A DNA stretch of 64,000 nucleotides from Rhodothermales bacterium (GCA_022821875.1 JAJECV010000061.1:1-64000); one strand, 5' to 3'. Shown: positions 49,093-59,712, numbered from the stretch's first letter. Notes: generated by a model from the letters alone, not told the origin. Numbers and translations: made by a program.

Positions 49093-51537
49093 CTATAGAT
49101 TGGGAGTTGGCGGTGCCACTGCCGTGTCAGAGGGTTCCGCATTTTTCACATACGTGTCTAACCAGCGCGTCGTTTCCCACAGGACATGTCCCACAGATTC
49201 CCGCGCACGATATCCATGGCTTTCATGAGGAAGCATGACTAGGCGTGCAGTCTTTCCCAGTCCTTTTAATGCACCATAAAAGCGGCGGCTCTGGAGAGGA
49301 AATGTCCCTGAGTTATTATCCGCCTCTCCGTGGATGAGCAGGATTGGCTCATTCACTTTATCCACATGCATGAAGGGGGACATCGTATAATAGGTTTCGG
49401 GGGATTCCCAGAATAAACGCTCTTCCCGCTGAAACCCAAACGGGGTCAGTGTACGGTTATAGGCACCGCTTCGCGCAATGCCCGCACGAAAGAGATCGGA
49501 GTGGGCCAACAGGTTCGCAGTCATAAATGCACCGTAGGAGTGCCCCGCAATTGCGACACGGTTCGGATCTACAACTCTCCGCGCTGTGCCGGCATTAATG
49601 GCCGCCTGTGCATTCGCCACCAACTGTTCCCGGAATGTATCGTTGGGCTCTTCCTCTCCTTCTCCGATTACGGGCATGGAGGTGCCGTCCAGAACCGCAT
49701 ATCCCTGCGTCACATACGGGATCGCTCCCGAATAACTCATATACTTGAAGCGGAACGGGCTGCCGGTGCGCTGACCGGCAAAGTCTGCATTCTTGAATTC
49801 ACGCGGATATGCCCAGATCAGCGTTGGGAGCGGTCCATCCTGCGTATCATATCCAGGCGGGAGGTAGAGTGTTGCCTTCAGTGGAACCCCATCTGCACGC
49901 GTATAATTGAGTTCTTCCTTTGTGATGGTCGCCAGTTCCGGGTACGGGTGTTCAAACTCAGTCACGGCCATAAGCGACCCATCCTCCAGATTACGCACAA
50001 AATAGTTCGGTGGATCATCCACCGACTCCCGAACCGTCAGAATGTGAGCGTTATCCATGACGTACACAGGACGTTCATAGTAGGGCGCTTCACTCTGGAA
50101 GAGGGTTTCGGTTGCACCTGTTTCCAGATTGATTGTTCTCAGAAACGGCCGGTCTCCATCCTCTGATGCTCCCGTACCAATCAATAAAAATTCGTTCCCG
50201 TCCATCTGGAGTACAGACGTTCCCTGTGCGGTGCGTATCCTCTGAAAAGTCCCCGGGTTACTGTAGCGATCTTCTGTGGAGCGATCAAAGATCACTTTGG
50301 TGACGGTACCGGGATTTGAAGGGTTCAGGAGCGAGGTTTTCTGTTGCCGGGTAGACCACCATGTTTCTACCACCAGTGCAAGCGACTCATGGCCCCACAG
50401 GATTCCGCTATATCGGAACTGTAGTTTTACCAGCGATATGGCATCCGATTCAAAAGGTGCATCCAGTAAAAAAACTTCGTCCCGCAGCGATGCTTCCGCA
50501 CCGCCATCGCCCCCATCCAGTGCTTCTACCCAGACAAGGGTCGCCGGCACATCTGCTCTCCAGCCCATACTGCGAGGTCCGGTGGTCGTTGATCCAAATG
50601 TGACCGGTACATTTTCGGCCAGAGGCAGCCGGGCGACTTCTTTGACGAGTTGCCCCTGTGCATCATAGATTGTATAACTGTGCGGAAAACGGCCCGCCGT
50701 AACCAGATAGGAAAAGGGGCGATGCATGGCACGAACCAGAATATATTGCCCATCGGGAGACGGTTCGGGGGTCAGTGCCAGCCCGACGGGCCCCAGCGGT
50801 GTGGCCGTGCCCTGAAGGGGGATATGGAAAACCTGTGATGCCATGAACCAGGCAAACAGGTCTTCATCGTACGGATCCGAGAGGAGATCCTGATAGGTCC
50901 GCGCAGGTGCTTCTCCACCTAGATTCTCCTGAATTACCGGCCCTGCCGGGGCAAGGGGCACCACCGGCATGCTTTCCTGATTCTGCGGGACCGCGCGAAC
51001 CAGCAGGGATTTTGAGTCTGGATGCCAGCGCAGGCTGCCATACGTTATATCGTTGATGGCAATGTCTGTCAATTTGCGGGCGGTTCCGGTGGATACGTCG
51101 GCAACATGCAGGTCAATCCGGTCAACCATATCCACTGTGAAGGCAATATGCTGTCCATCTGGTGCCCAGGATACATTCCGAACCCTGCCGGACTCTGGAA
51201 TGCCTGTTATCGGACGTGCAGGGTTTGCATCCAGTGACTTGATGCTGATTCCCGAATAAGCGGTGGTCCGGCTTGGGCCATGAATCCTCGGATTAATCCG
51301 CATCCCGGCAAGACGCAGTTCCGGGGCCGCAACTTCCTCAATAGAGGGAAGTCCCGGCCGGTGCAGCAAAGCCATAAGCGTACCATCAGGGCTTAGTCGT
51401 ACCGACGGGGTAAGTGGTGCATCAAGCAATCTGTCGAGCGGTGCCGGTGGTGCCTGATAGTCCAGTTGTGCCTCCGCGGAACGTACACTAAGCATAACCA
51501 TGAGGAATAGACATGGGAAGAAGGGGGAGTATTTCAT
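49093..51537 (-). CDS. S9 prolyl oligopeptidase family peptidase
   Basis: 814 aa; signal peptide; AIAGHSYGAFMTANLLAHSDLF; ILLIHGEADNNSG; ESHGY. Confidence 0.93.
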   Translation of the reverse strand: MKYSPFFPCLFLMVMLSVRSAEAQLDYQAPPAPLDRLLDAPLTPSVRLSPDGTLMALLHRPGLPSIEEVAAPELRLAGMRINPRIHGPSRTTAYSGISIKSLDANPARPITGIPESGRVRNVSWAPDGQHIAFTVDMVDRIDLHVADVSTGTARKLTDIAINDITYGSLRWHPDSKSLLVRAVPQNQESMPVVPLAPAGPVIQENLGGEAPARTYQDLLSDPYDEDLFAWFMASQVFHIPLQGTATPLGPVGLALTPEPSPDGQYILVRAMHRPFSYLVTAGRFPHSYTIYDAQGQLVKEVARLPLAENVPVTFGSTTTGPRSMGWRADVPATLVWVEALDGGDGGAEASLRDEVFLLDAPFESDAISLVKLQFRYSGILWGHESLALVVETWWSTRQQKTSLLNPSNPGTVTKVIFDRSTEDRYSNPGTFQRIRTAQGTSVLQMDGNEFLLIGTGASEDGDRPFLRTINLETGATETLFQSEAPYYERPVYVMDNAHILTVRESVDDPPNYFVRNLEDGSLMAVTEFEHPYPELATITKEELNYTRADGVPLKATLYLPPGYDTQDGPLPTLIWAYPREFKNADFAGQRTGSPFRFKYMSYSGAIPYVTQGYAVLDGTSMPVIGEGEEEPNDTFREQLVANAQAAINAGTARRVVDPNRVAIAGHSYGAFMTANLLAHSDLFRAGIARSGAYNRTLTPFGFQREERLFWESPETYYTMSPFMHVDKVNEPILLIHGEADNNSGTFPLQSRRFYGALKGLGKTARLVMLPHESHGYRARESVGHVLWETTRWLDTYVKNAEPSDTAVAPPTPNL

Positions 51538-51854
51538 GAGTCAGAGTTGAGCTTGATGGTCCCCCAATAATACGGCCAAATCTGTCTTAATAGAAAGCCA
51601 TGCATCTGTTCGCAGCCCCCTCAACCCATCCAGCAACTTGTATCCCTTCAATCTCTTGAATCCGTAACACAGCCGGAGGCCCCTTAAACTGTGTTTTTGG
51701 TTTCAGAAGGCCTCTATCGAACTCATGTGGGGATAGTTTTGCCGGATTGGAGTCAGGGGGGATAAATTTTCCATATCAAGACGAATGGTCTCCCAATAGC
51801 TATGTGTTGTGTATCCTCAAGTCAGTCTCAATCTTAGCCACCAGGGGCTTATTC

Positions 51855-51870
51855 TTGAAAAATTTTTCAA
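51855..51870. promoter_or_regulatory. 16-bp perfect palindrome TTGAAAAATTTTTCAA upstream of susC-like gene
   Basis: Read directly; lies in the divergent gap between the S9 peptidase and susC-like genes. Confidence 0.5.
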
Positions 51871-51989
51871 ATTTTCCCCGTTGTATAGGTGGGAAAAAGA
51901 AAATTTTTGTATATTATGCATCTAGGAACGTCCTGTGGGAAGATTCTTTGTCCCACCTGTCATCTCGTAACCAGACATTATTTCACACT

Positions 51990-54900
51990 ATGAAGGTAAG
52001 AAAACTATTGTATGCGCTGATTCCGCTCGTTGCTTTTTCGGCTGGAAGCGCTTTCTCTCAGAATCAGGTCCAAGGCACGGTGCGTGAGGCATCAACCGCT
52101 GAGTCAATACCTGGTGTAAACATTATCATCAAAGGAACCTCCACCGGGACTACATCCGACTTTGACGGAATGTACAGTCTTGATGTGCCTTCGCTTCAGG
52201 ACACTCTGGTCTTCTCCTTTATTGGGTTTGACACGCAGGAAATCGGAATTGACGGTCGCACGACCATCGACGTTGACCTGATTGAAACGGTCTTCGAAAT
52301 CGGCGAAGAACTTGTGGTCACAGGCTACGGATCCCAGGAGCGCCGAACCATTACCGGTTCCGTTTCCAATCTTGGAGAGGATGATTTTGTAACTGGAAAT
52401 GTGAATTCCGTTGAGGAGATGATCCAGGGCAAGGTTGCCGGTCTTCAGATCAGTACCCGCAACGGGAATCCGAATGATTCACCGGATGTGCGTCTGCGGG
52501 GCATCTCCTCGTTCGGAGCAAACCAGTCTCCTCTGGTGGTCGTGGACGGCGTTGTCGGCGGCAGCATTGACAGTATTGACCCTACAGACATTGAGTCCAT
52601 TGATGTACTCAAGGATGCATCCGCTTCCGCTATTTACGGGACACGCGGATCCGCCGGTGTCATTCTGATCACTACTAAAACCGGTGAGGCCCGGGAAGGT
52701 GTATCCGTAGACTACAGTGCCTACTATACCTTTGAGGGCATCGAAAACCGTCTGGATGTGCTTTCCGGTGATGAGTACCGCCGGTTGTCCCAGCAAACAA
52801 AGTTTGAGGCACCGGATTTGGGACATAATACCGACTGGTTTGAGGAGATCACCCAGACGGGATCCAATATGGTGCACACCCTTGCACTCAGTGGCGGGAG
52901 CGAAAACTCAATTTATCGGGTTTCCGGGAATTTCCGGGACCGCAATGGAATTCAGCGCTATACCGGCTTCCAGGAGATCGGTGGGCGGCTGAACTTTACC
53001 CAGTGGACGCTGGATCGCAAACTGGAGATCACGATTCAGCTGTCCGCGAACAAAAAAGATCAGAACTTTGGTTTTGCGGATGCCTTCAAATTTTCCGGTG
53101 TCATGAACCCGACCGCGCCGGTCAGGGCGGATGGATTTGAGAATACGGGCGGGTTCTTTGAACAGCCGCTCTTTAATTATTTCAACCCGGTGGCCATCAT
53201 TGAAGAGGGGAGCAGAATTGGGGAGAACAAGTTGTTCTCCGGTGTTGTAAGAGGTGAGTACGATCTGTCTGTTCTGCTTCCCGGTCTGTCCATCGCCGCC
53301 CAGTACTCCTATCAGAACAATGACCGTGTTGCAAGGAATTTCTATTCACGCCGGCACAAGGTTGGTGGCGGAGCAACGGCTGCCTCACTCGGACCGGGCC
53401 GCGCAGAACAATCCTATTCAGACCTGGAAAGCGAGCTCTTTGAATCCACGCTTCACTACGCTGGCGATCTGACCAGAGAGGTTGCGCTTGAGTTTATTGC
53501 CGGGTACTCCTACAATGACTTTGTCAGTGAGGGGTTTGATGCCGGGGGAGGAGACTTTATCACCGATAAGGTATCCTACAACAACTTCTCCTTTGCACAG
53601 GATTTTAATCAGGGCGAGGCAAGCGTAGGCAGTTTCCGGGAAACCAACCGCCTGATTGCCTTCTTCAGCCGTGTGAACGCGAACTATGACGGCTCCTTCT
53701 TCTTCAATGGAAGCGTTCGCCGTGAAGGGTCTTCTCGCTTCGGGGTGGATAATAAATGGGGACTGTTCTGGTCTGCCGGGGTTGGCGTGGAATTGGCCAA
53801 CCTGGTTGAGTTGCCTTACTTCAGCGAATTGCGTCTCCGGGCCAGTATCGGTAAGACCGGGCAGGATGCACCGGTCAGCGGCCTTTCCCTCTCCAGATTG
53901 GGCCCTGCAGGCAGTTTCTTTGTCAGCGGTCAATACATCCAGAGCTTCAGCCCGGTCAGCAATCCGAACCCGGACCTGAAGTGGGAAGAAAAAACCGAGA
54001 TCAATCTTGGGGTTGATTTTGTTGCGCTGGATAACCGCTTAAGCGGCCGGATTGATGCCTATCAGTCCACGACCAGTGACTTGCTCTTCCAGATCGCAGT
54101 CCCGGTTCCGCCGAACCTGTACCCCACTACATGGAGCAATGTGGGCGAACTGTCCACCAGCGGACTGGAATTCTCTCTGGACTATGAAATTCTTCAGGGC
54201 AGTTCAGCCGGTGACTTCACCTGGGGTTCCGGGATCATTGCGTCCATTTATTCGGAAACCATGCTGGACGAATATCTGACGGAAGATGTTCAGTTTCTGG
54301 CAGAACCTGGCGCACCTGGACTCAACAACGTACAAATGGTCCGAATCAAGGAGGGCGAGCCGATCGGACAGTTATGGGGGCCCCGGTTTGCCCGGATCGG
54401 AGACAATGGCAAGTGGCTTTTTCATGCCGCCGACGGTACCGAAAAAGAGTATGAGGCCCTTGACTTTCCCGATGATGAGCAGATTCTGGGGAACGGCCTT
54501 CCTGATTTCCAGCTGGGTTGGTCAAACAGAATGTCCTACGGTGATTTTGATGCCAGTTTCTTCGTTGAGGGAGTCTTTGGCCATCAGATTGCAAACATGT
54601 TCAGCACCTTCTACTCTGTGCCAAAGCAGATTACATCCTACAATGTGCTGCAGGATGCGTTTGAACTGGCCGACCTCAATGATGACCCGCGCTGGTCCAG
54701 TTACCACGTAGAAAACGGGGATTATGTGCGTCTAAGCAATGCCTCCGTTGGATACACACTCCCCGCATCGATGCTTGCAAATACCCCCATTCGGAGGGTG
54801 CGCGTGTATCTGTCGGGAAATAACCTGTTCACGATTACCGGCTACTCCGGCTTGAATCCACAGGTACGGTATGTGGATCGGGATCAGGGACAGTCTGGGC

Positions 54901-54998
54901 AGGGCGCGACCGTCGGTCCGCTTGGACCCGGGATTGAACGGCGTCTGGAATACTTTACGACACGCTCGGTCAGTTTTGGCGTGAACATCAATTTGTAA
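51990..54998 (+). CDS. SusC/RagA TonB-linked outer membrane protein
   Basis: Start placed at MKVRKLLYALIPLVAFSAGSAFSQ; carboxypeptidase-like domain; VRLRGISSFGANQSPLVVVDGV; IYGTRGSAGVILITTK. Confidence 0.96.
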   Translation: MKVRKLLYALIPLVAFSAGSAFSQNQVQGTVREASTAESIPGVNIIIKGTSTGTTSDFDGMYSLDVPSLQDTLVFSFIGFDTQEIGIDGRTTIDVDLIETVFEIGEELVVTGYGSQERRTITGSVSNLGEDDFVTGNVNSVEEMIQGKVAGLQISTRNGNPNDSPDVRLRGISSFGANQSPLVVVDGVVGGSIDSIDPTDIESIDVLKDASASAIYGTRGSAGVILITTKTGEAREGVSVDYSAYYTFEGIENRLDVLSGDEYRRLSQQTKFEAPDLGHNTDWFEEITQTGSNMVHTLALSGGSENSIYRVSGNFRDRNGIQRYTGFQEIGGRLNFTQWTLDRKLEITIQLSANKKDQNFGFADAFKFSGVMNPTAPVRADGFENTGGFFEQPLFNYFNPVAIIEEGSRIGENKLFSGVVRGEYDLSVLLPGLSIAAQYSYQNNDRVARNFYSRRHKVGGGATAASLGPGRAEQSYSDLESELFESTLHYAGDLTREVALEFIAGYSYNDFVSEGFDAGGGDFITDKVSYNNFSFAQDFNQGEASVGSFRETNRLIAFFSRVNANYDGSFFFNGSVRREGSSRFGVDNKWGLFWSAGVGVELANLVELPYFSELRLRASIGKTGQDAPVSGLSLSRLGPAGSFFVSGQYIQSFSPVSNPNPDLKWEEKTEINLGVDFVALDNRLSGRIDAYQSTTSDLLFQIAVPVPPNLYPTTWSNVGELSTSGLEFSLDYEILQGSSAGDFTWGSGIIASIYSETMLDEYLTEDVQFLAEPGAPGLNNVQMVRIKEGEPIGQLWGPRFARIGDNGKWLFHAADGTEKEYEALDFPDDEQILGNGLPDFQLGWSNRMSYGDFDASFFVEGVFGHQIANMFSTFYSVPKQITSYNVLQDAFELADLNDDPRWSSYHVENGDYVRLSNASVGYTLPASMLANTPIRRVRVYLSGNNLFTITGYSGLNPQVRYVDRDQGQSGQGATVGPLGPGIERRLEYFTTRSVSFGVNINL

Positions 54999-55029
54999 CC
55001 ATAGACCAACAAACGTAAATAGATTGAAA

Positions 55030-56715
55030 ATGAAAAAAACACTCACACTTCGCTCGTTGGTTCTTGCACTGGGCATGATGCTTTTCGTTTCGGCATGCAC
55101 GGACCTTTCCGAGCCCGTTGACGATCAGGTTGAACCGGTTGACTTCTTTCAGGACGACCAGCAGTTTATTTCTGCCATGGGCGATGCATACAGTAACTTA
55201 GGCAGTGTTGGCGGAAGTGGTCCGCCGGCGCAGTTGAACGAGGTCACCACCGATGAACTGATTGTGCCAACCAGAGGGCAGGACTGGTCCGATGGTGGAT
55301 TCTGGTTCCGTCTGCATACCCATACCTGGACTTCGGAAGAAGGCACCTTTGACGGATTCTGGACGGGATATTTTGGGGGCGTGAACAATGCGAACCGTCT
55401 CATCTTTCAGTTCGAGAGTGCGCTGGCGGAAGGAACGGCCAATGCAAGTCTGGTGACTCCATTCGTGTCCGAACTGAAGGCGCTGCGTGCATTCTACTAC
55501 TACTGGCTCCTGGATGCCTTCGGCAACGTACCACTCGTGACCAGCTTTGTGGATGCACCGGAGCAGCCCTCCCAGCCCTCTTCAAACTTTGATGAGGGAC
55601 GGCGCATGGTCTTTGAGTTTGTGGAAAAAGAACTCAAGGATAACCTGCCCAATCTGAGCACCGATACGCGGGCCACCTATGGCAGGATGAACGCGTATGT
55701 GGCACACATGACGCTGGCGAAATTATACATGAATGCCGAGGTCTACACAGGGACTCCGCGATGGAATGATGCCTTGATGCACCTGAATGAAATCATCAAC
55801 TCGGGCATATTCAGTCTCGCAGATGACTATCATTCCAATTTTCTCATTCTGAATGAGGGTTCCCCCGAGAATATTTTCGTCGTTCCTTATGACAAGGTAT
55901 TTCGAGGTGGGTTCAACCTGCATCAAATGACCTTGCACTATGGAAGCCAGAACACCTACAACTTCCAGAATCAGCCATGGAATGGTTGGAGTGCAACCCA
56001 AAAACTCTATGAATCGGTGATTGATCCGATGCAGAACCCGGGGCCGCAGGGAGAGGTCTTCGGGGTCAATCCCACCAGTGATGATATGGGGGTTGAAATG
56101 GTCATGGGGACAATGGATGACCGCCTGGGGAATTTCCTGGTTGGCCCGCAATATACTGCTGCAGGGGATCGTGTTGAGGATTCAGGTGTATTCAGCGACT
56201 TTGACATGAATGGGCCTCCCCTGTCCTTTGTGCCGACAATCAATGACATCCAGGGAGTTGCCTGTCGCCAGTGCGGTGCACGGATCGGGAAGTACGAGTT
56301 TGAGCCTGGAATCGGCAGCGAGATGAGCAACGACTTTGTCATCTTCCGATATGCAGATGTACTTCTTCTCAAGGCAGAGGTCTTGTGGAGACAAAATTCT
56401 GCGAGTGCAGAGGCTCTGGCACTGGTCAATCAAATCCGTATGCGCTCTGGTGTGGATGGCTTTGATATGCTGACTGCGGACCGTCTGGTTGCGGAGCGGG
56501 CGCGGGAATTGTTCTTTGAACAGACACGGCGACAGGATCTGATCCGGTTTGCTGGCGTTGCCGGTGGAGAGACACGCTTTAATGATCCCTGGCGGTTCAA
56601 ACATCCAGGCGGAGATGCAGCGGGAGCCGTATCGGGAGCATTCCGCAATGTCGCCCCCATTCCGAAGAACCAAATACAGGCCAATCCGAATCTAGTCCAG
56701 AACCCCGGGTACTAG
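55030..56715 (+). CDS. SusD/RagB outer membrane lipoprotein
   Basis: MKKTLTLRSLVLALGMMLFVSACTDLSEPVDDQV; FRYADVLLLKAEVLWR; RARELFFEQTRRQDLIRF. Confidence 0.95.
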   Translation: MKKTLTLRSLVLALGMMLFVSACTDLSEPVDDQVEPVDFFQDDQQFISAMGDAYSNLGSVGGSGPPAQLNEVTTDELIVPTRGQDWSDGGFWFRLHTHTWTSEEGTFDGFWTGYFGGVNNANRLIFQFESALAEGTANASLVTPFVSELKALRAFYYYWLLDAFGNVPLVTSFVDAPEQPSQPSSNFDEGRRMVFEFVEKELKDNLPNLSTDTRATYGRMNAYVAHMTLAKLYMNAEVYTGTPRWNDALMHLNEIINSGIFSLADDYHSNFLILNEGSPENIFVVPYDKVFRGGFNLHQMTLHYGSQNTYNFQNQPWNGWSATQKLYESVIDPMQNPGPQGEVFGVNPTSDDMGVEMVMGTMDDRLGNFLVGPQYTAAGDRVEDSGVFSDFDMNGPPLSFVPTINDIQGVACRQCGARIGKYEFEPGIGSEMSNDFVIFRYADVLLLKAEVLWRQNSASAEALALVNQIRMRSGVDGFDMLTADRLVAERARELFFEQTRRQDLIRFAGVAGGETRFNDPWRFKHPGGDAAGAVSGAFRNVAPIPKNQIQANPNLVQNPGY

Positions 56716-56736
56716 GTTTTGCAAATTTTCTGATTA

Positions 56737-56774
56737 AAAACGCTCCTCTGTGCTTTGGTACAGGGGAGCGTTTT
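56737..56774. terminator. Bidirectional terminator-like hairpin after susD-like gene
   Basis: AAAACGCTCCTCTGT-gctttggt-ACAGGGGAGCGTTTT, 15-bp stem with one G-T wobble, flanking A/T runs. Confidence 0.85.
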
Positions 56775-56870
56775 CAGGTTTATACGGTTCGTGAGAGTAC
56801 ACTGTGTGATTTTCGTAACGCAACTTTGCACATACTGAAGGGGTATGAATCTAAAACAACCACAATCTAC

Positions 56871-57611
56871 ATGCGCTGTCTGATACTTCTGCTTTTCTTC
56901 TTTCCTGCCGCCCTTTTTGCACAAGAGGGGACGGTGGAGTATTCCATGAGATATGAGATGGAGATGCCTTCGATGGAAGTCATCATGGCAAACCTGCCTC
57001 CGGATATGCCGATAGACTCTAGCATGGTTGCACAGATGATGCAGCAATTTTCAGGTATCCCGGAGCAGTTCCGAACCCTTCGGATGTATATGGACTTCAG
57101 CGGTACGAAGTCCCTGATGCGACCTGATCTGAGCTCCTTCCCTGCTGGAATGAATCCATTTGGAGGTGAGATGCCTCTAGGATTGAGTTATACGGACCAT
57201 CTAGAGGGCACGGTTCTATCACAAATGCCCAGCTTTGATGAAAAAGCGCCGTACCTGATCTCGCAAAACATTGAGCCCATCGACTGGAGTTTAGTGGACG
57301 CAGATAGCACAATTCTGGGCTATCCCGTCAAGAAGGCTGAGTTTCTCTCGGACACTCTCAATGTCGTTGCCTGGTACTCGACTGATTTTCTGTCCATGGC
57401 AGGACCATTGCAGTTCGGCGGGCTTCCGGGACTCCCTCTACTGATTGAGACGGGGATGCAGACACCGCAGGGGTTTACCGGCAGGATCAATTTTATGGCG
57501 GTGAGGCTTGAAGAGGGGCTTGAAAAAGAACTCAATGCTCCCGAAGGTATCCGGATCACTCCAGAGGAGTATCTGGAGATTATGTCAGAGAAAATGAATC
57601 AGTTCAGGTAG
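56871..57611 (+). CDS. GLPGLI family protein
   Basis: Signal peptide LILLLFFFPAALFAQ; VEYSMRYEM; GLPGLPLLIETGMQ. Confidence 0.8.
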   Translation: MRCLILLLFFFPAALFAQEGTVEYSMRYEMEMPSMEVIMANLPPDMPIDSSMVAQMMQQFSGIPEQFRTLRMYMDFSGTKSLMRPDLSSFPAGMNPFGGEMPLGLSYTDHLEGTVLSQMPSFDEKAPYLISQNIEPIDWSLVDADSTILGYPVKKAEFLSDTLNVVAWYSTDFLSMAGPLQFGGLPGLPLLIETGMQTPQGFTGRINFMAVRLEEGLEKELNAPEGIRITPEEYLEIMSEKMNQFR

Positions 57612-57622
57612 AAACTGCGAAA

Positions 57623-57658
57623 CCCCGGGACCGTGGATTAAGATCCATGATCCCGGGG
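57623..57658. terminator. Hairpin downstream of GLPGLI gene
   Basis: CCCCGGGA-ccg-TGGAT-taag-ATCCA-tga-TCCCGGGG; no obvious T-tract. Confidence 0.5.
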
Positions 57659-57748
57659 TAGCCATCAAGCCCTTGAGGAATCCAACGGGCACAGCCCGCC
57701 TCCCTGTCCGTGGAGATGAGTGCAGTGTTCGCAGCAAGAAGATACGAT

Positions 57749-58171
57749 TTATTCTGCTTGATCCGCAGAATTTTTGTTCTTCCTTCTTGGCTTGTTTGTC
57801 TTCCTCTTCAGAACGAAGACCCGACATCCCTGAAACGTGTCGTTGGAGAGTCTGATGTTGTAGGAGATCACCCGATTTTTATAATCAATCCCGAGGCGGT
57901 CCAGAACATTTTTGACGTTGATATAGGAATAGGCCGAAGAGTTCACCGCCCGGACAGGGTTGATGCCTGCCTGAAGTATCTTTTTTGTTTCAACTAGAAA
58001 CAGTTGTGCCAACTCCTGATCTCCCGGCTTGGTTGCCAGAACATAGGAGGGGTTTGATTTGAGGTTCATGTATTTGCCTGCATCCCTGTTGAAGGCAAAC
58101 CTGCCCATAGCCTGAATACTCACCTTAGGCCGTAATCCCTTCGTCTTCGAGTCCCATAGTTTTAACTGCAT
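57749..58171 (-). CDS. Hypothetical protein with basic C-terminal tail
   Basis: Start placed at MQLKLWDSKTKGLRPKVSIQ; tail KRKTNKPRRKNKNSADQAE; ORF extends to 58291. Confidence 0.55.
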   Translation of the reverse strand: MQLKLWDSKTKGLRPKVSIQAMGRFAFNRDAGKYMNLKSNPSYVLATKPGDQELAQLFLVETKKILQAGINPVRAVNSSAYSYINVKNVLDRLGIDYKNRVISYNIRLSNDTFQGCRVFVLKRKTNKPRRKNKNSADQAE

Positions 58172-58735
58172 TTGTTTGTTTGTTTGGTTAAAGTTTGACA
58201 CCGGCATCCAATATAAGAAATTATATTCAATTAACGAATATTCTGCATTGGATATTTTTTGATCAAATGCGATCCCCCGTTTCCCCGCCATTCTTATGTT
58301 GGCCAGATACGGGCATGATCTTCTGCATTGCAGGCGGCAAAGTGGTTCTGACTATGCACCTCTGCTCTAGTGTACAAAGGTCGGACATGCGGGATTTTTT
58401 TTTCAGGGATGATCCAGAACAGTAATTAGGGCAATGAGAATTTGCGGTTCGCTTCTTCGCGGTAAATAACCCACAGACATGAAGCGGGAAACTATCTGCT
58501 TTATTGGACGAGTCTGCCAATCTTCAGGGAGGATTGACTCGGGATATGTGTGTGGGAAAAGTGGATGTGATCCGATCTGTTGTCCAGTGCAGGTTGAAAT
58601 TCCTTTCGGTCTGCCCCGGCATCCATCTCCACCATGCACGAAACAGATGTATCCTGCGTACAAGTGCCGCACACAAGCCATGATAGAAATTTCTGCCAAT
58701 GCAAAGGAGATTCTGTATCACTTCGCTGATCATTG

Positions 58736-58819
58736 TACCGGGAGCGGGACTTGAACCCGCACGACCTTACGGCCAACGGATTTTAAGTCCGTTGCGTCTA
58801 CCAATTCCGCCATCCCGGC
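58736..58819 (-). tRNA. tRNA-Leu(UAA)
   Basis: Minus strand GCCGGGATGGCGGAATTGGTAGACGCAACGGACTTAAAATCCGTTGGCCGTAAGGTCGTGCGGGTTCAAGTCCCGCTCCCGGTA; anticodon TAA, variable arm, TPsiC arm GGTTCAAGTCC. Confidence 0.95.
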
Positions 58820-58866
58820 TGCAGATAAAGGTAAACTGATTGGTCGTTCTTTGCGTTCCTGAATCC

Positions 58867-59676
58867 ATGGTAGAATCTTCAGTAATTGACACATTACGGC
58901 GTTTTGCCAAAGAAGCTGCGCTCCGCGCCTATGTTCCCTATTCGTCTCAGCCAAGAGCTGCATTGGTACTTCTGTCAGACGGAGACTGGATCTGTGGAGT
59001 TCGGATCGAGAATGCCTCTTACCCGCTCGTCATCCCTGCGTTACGTTCTGCGCTGGTCCGTGCAGTTATGACGGGAAGAGAAGATATTGCCGCCGTTATT
59101 TTGAGTGCCCCCGCAAAAGCGGAGGAGAGTTTTACCATCCTCCAATCCGTAACACCGCCGATAGAACAACTGGAGGAAGACTTTTTTGGCACACCGGGAT
59201 TCACGTACCGGATTCGTACCCAGCTCACGATGTGCAGGCATGTTACTGAACCGATCAACCCACATACGGGTATTCGCCTTGCCCGGCGAGCAGCAGCATA
59301 TGCCAGAACGTCGGAATCGGATTTTCCAGTCGGCGCAATTGCGGTTACGGACAACTTTCAGTATTTTCAGGGTGCGAATATTGAACGCCCTGACTGGACA
59401 CGAATCCTTTGCGCTGAACGCGCTGCGATTGCGGCCGCGGTGAGTGCGGGCGTATCCAACATTGAAAGTGTCTATGTTTCCTGCTTAAAATCTGCTGTTG
59501 CGACCCCCTGCGGGGCCTGCAGGCAGGTACTGTATGAAATTGCTCCCGAATCCGTCATCTGGATGGATCGGGGCAGTCAGGCACCGGAATGTTTTCGTAC
59601 AGAGGATCTGCTTCCAAGAGCATTTAGTTTGGCGAATCGTTCTCGTACATCCTCCCGGTGCACTATCGGAAATTGA
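58867..59676 (+). CDS. cdd: Tandem-domain cytidine deaminase, active motifs in C-terminal domain
   Basis: C-terminal ILCAERAAIAAA and ATPCGACRQVLYE; N-terminal domain reads ENASYPLVIPALRSAL. Confidence 0.85.
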   Translation: MVESSVIDTLRRFAKEAALRAYVPYSSQPRAALVLLSDGDWICGVRIENASYPLVIPALRSALVRAVMTGREDIAAVILSAPAKAEESFTILQSVTPPIEQLEEDFFGTPGFTYRIRTQLTMCRHVTEPINPHTGIRLARRAAAYARTSESDFPVGAIAVTDNFQYFQGANIERPDWTRILCAERAAIAAAVSAGVSNIESVYVSCLKSAVATPCGACRQVLYEIAPESVIWMDRGSQAPECFRTEDLLPRAFSLANRSRTSSRCTIGN

Positions 59677-59712
59677 CGTAAATTCCCGCAATTTTTCATT
59701 CATATCAACATC

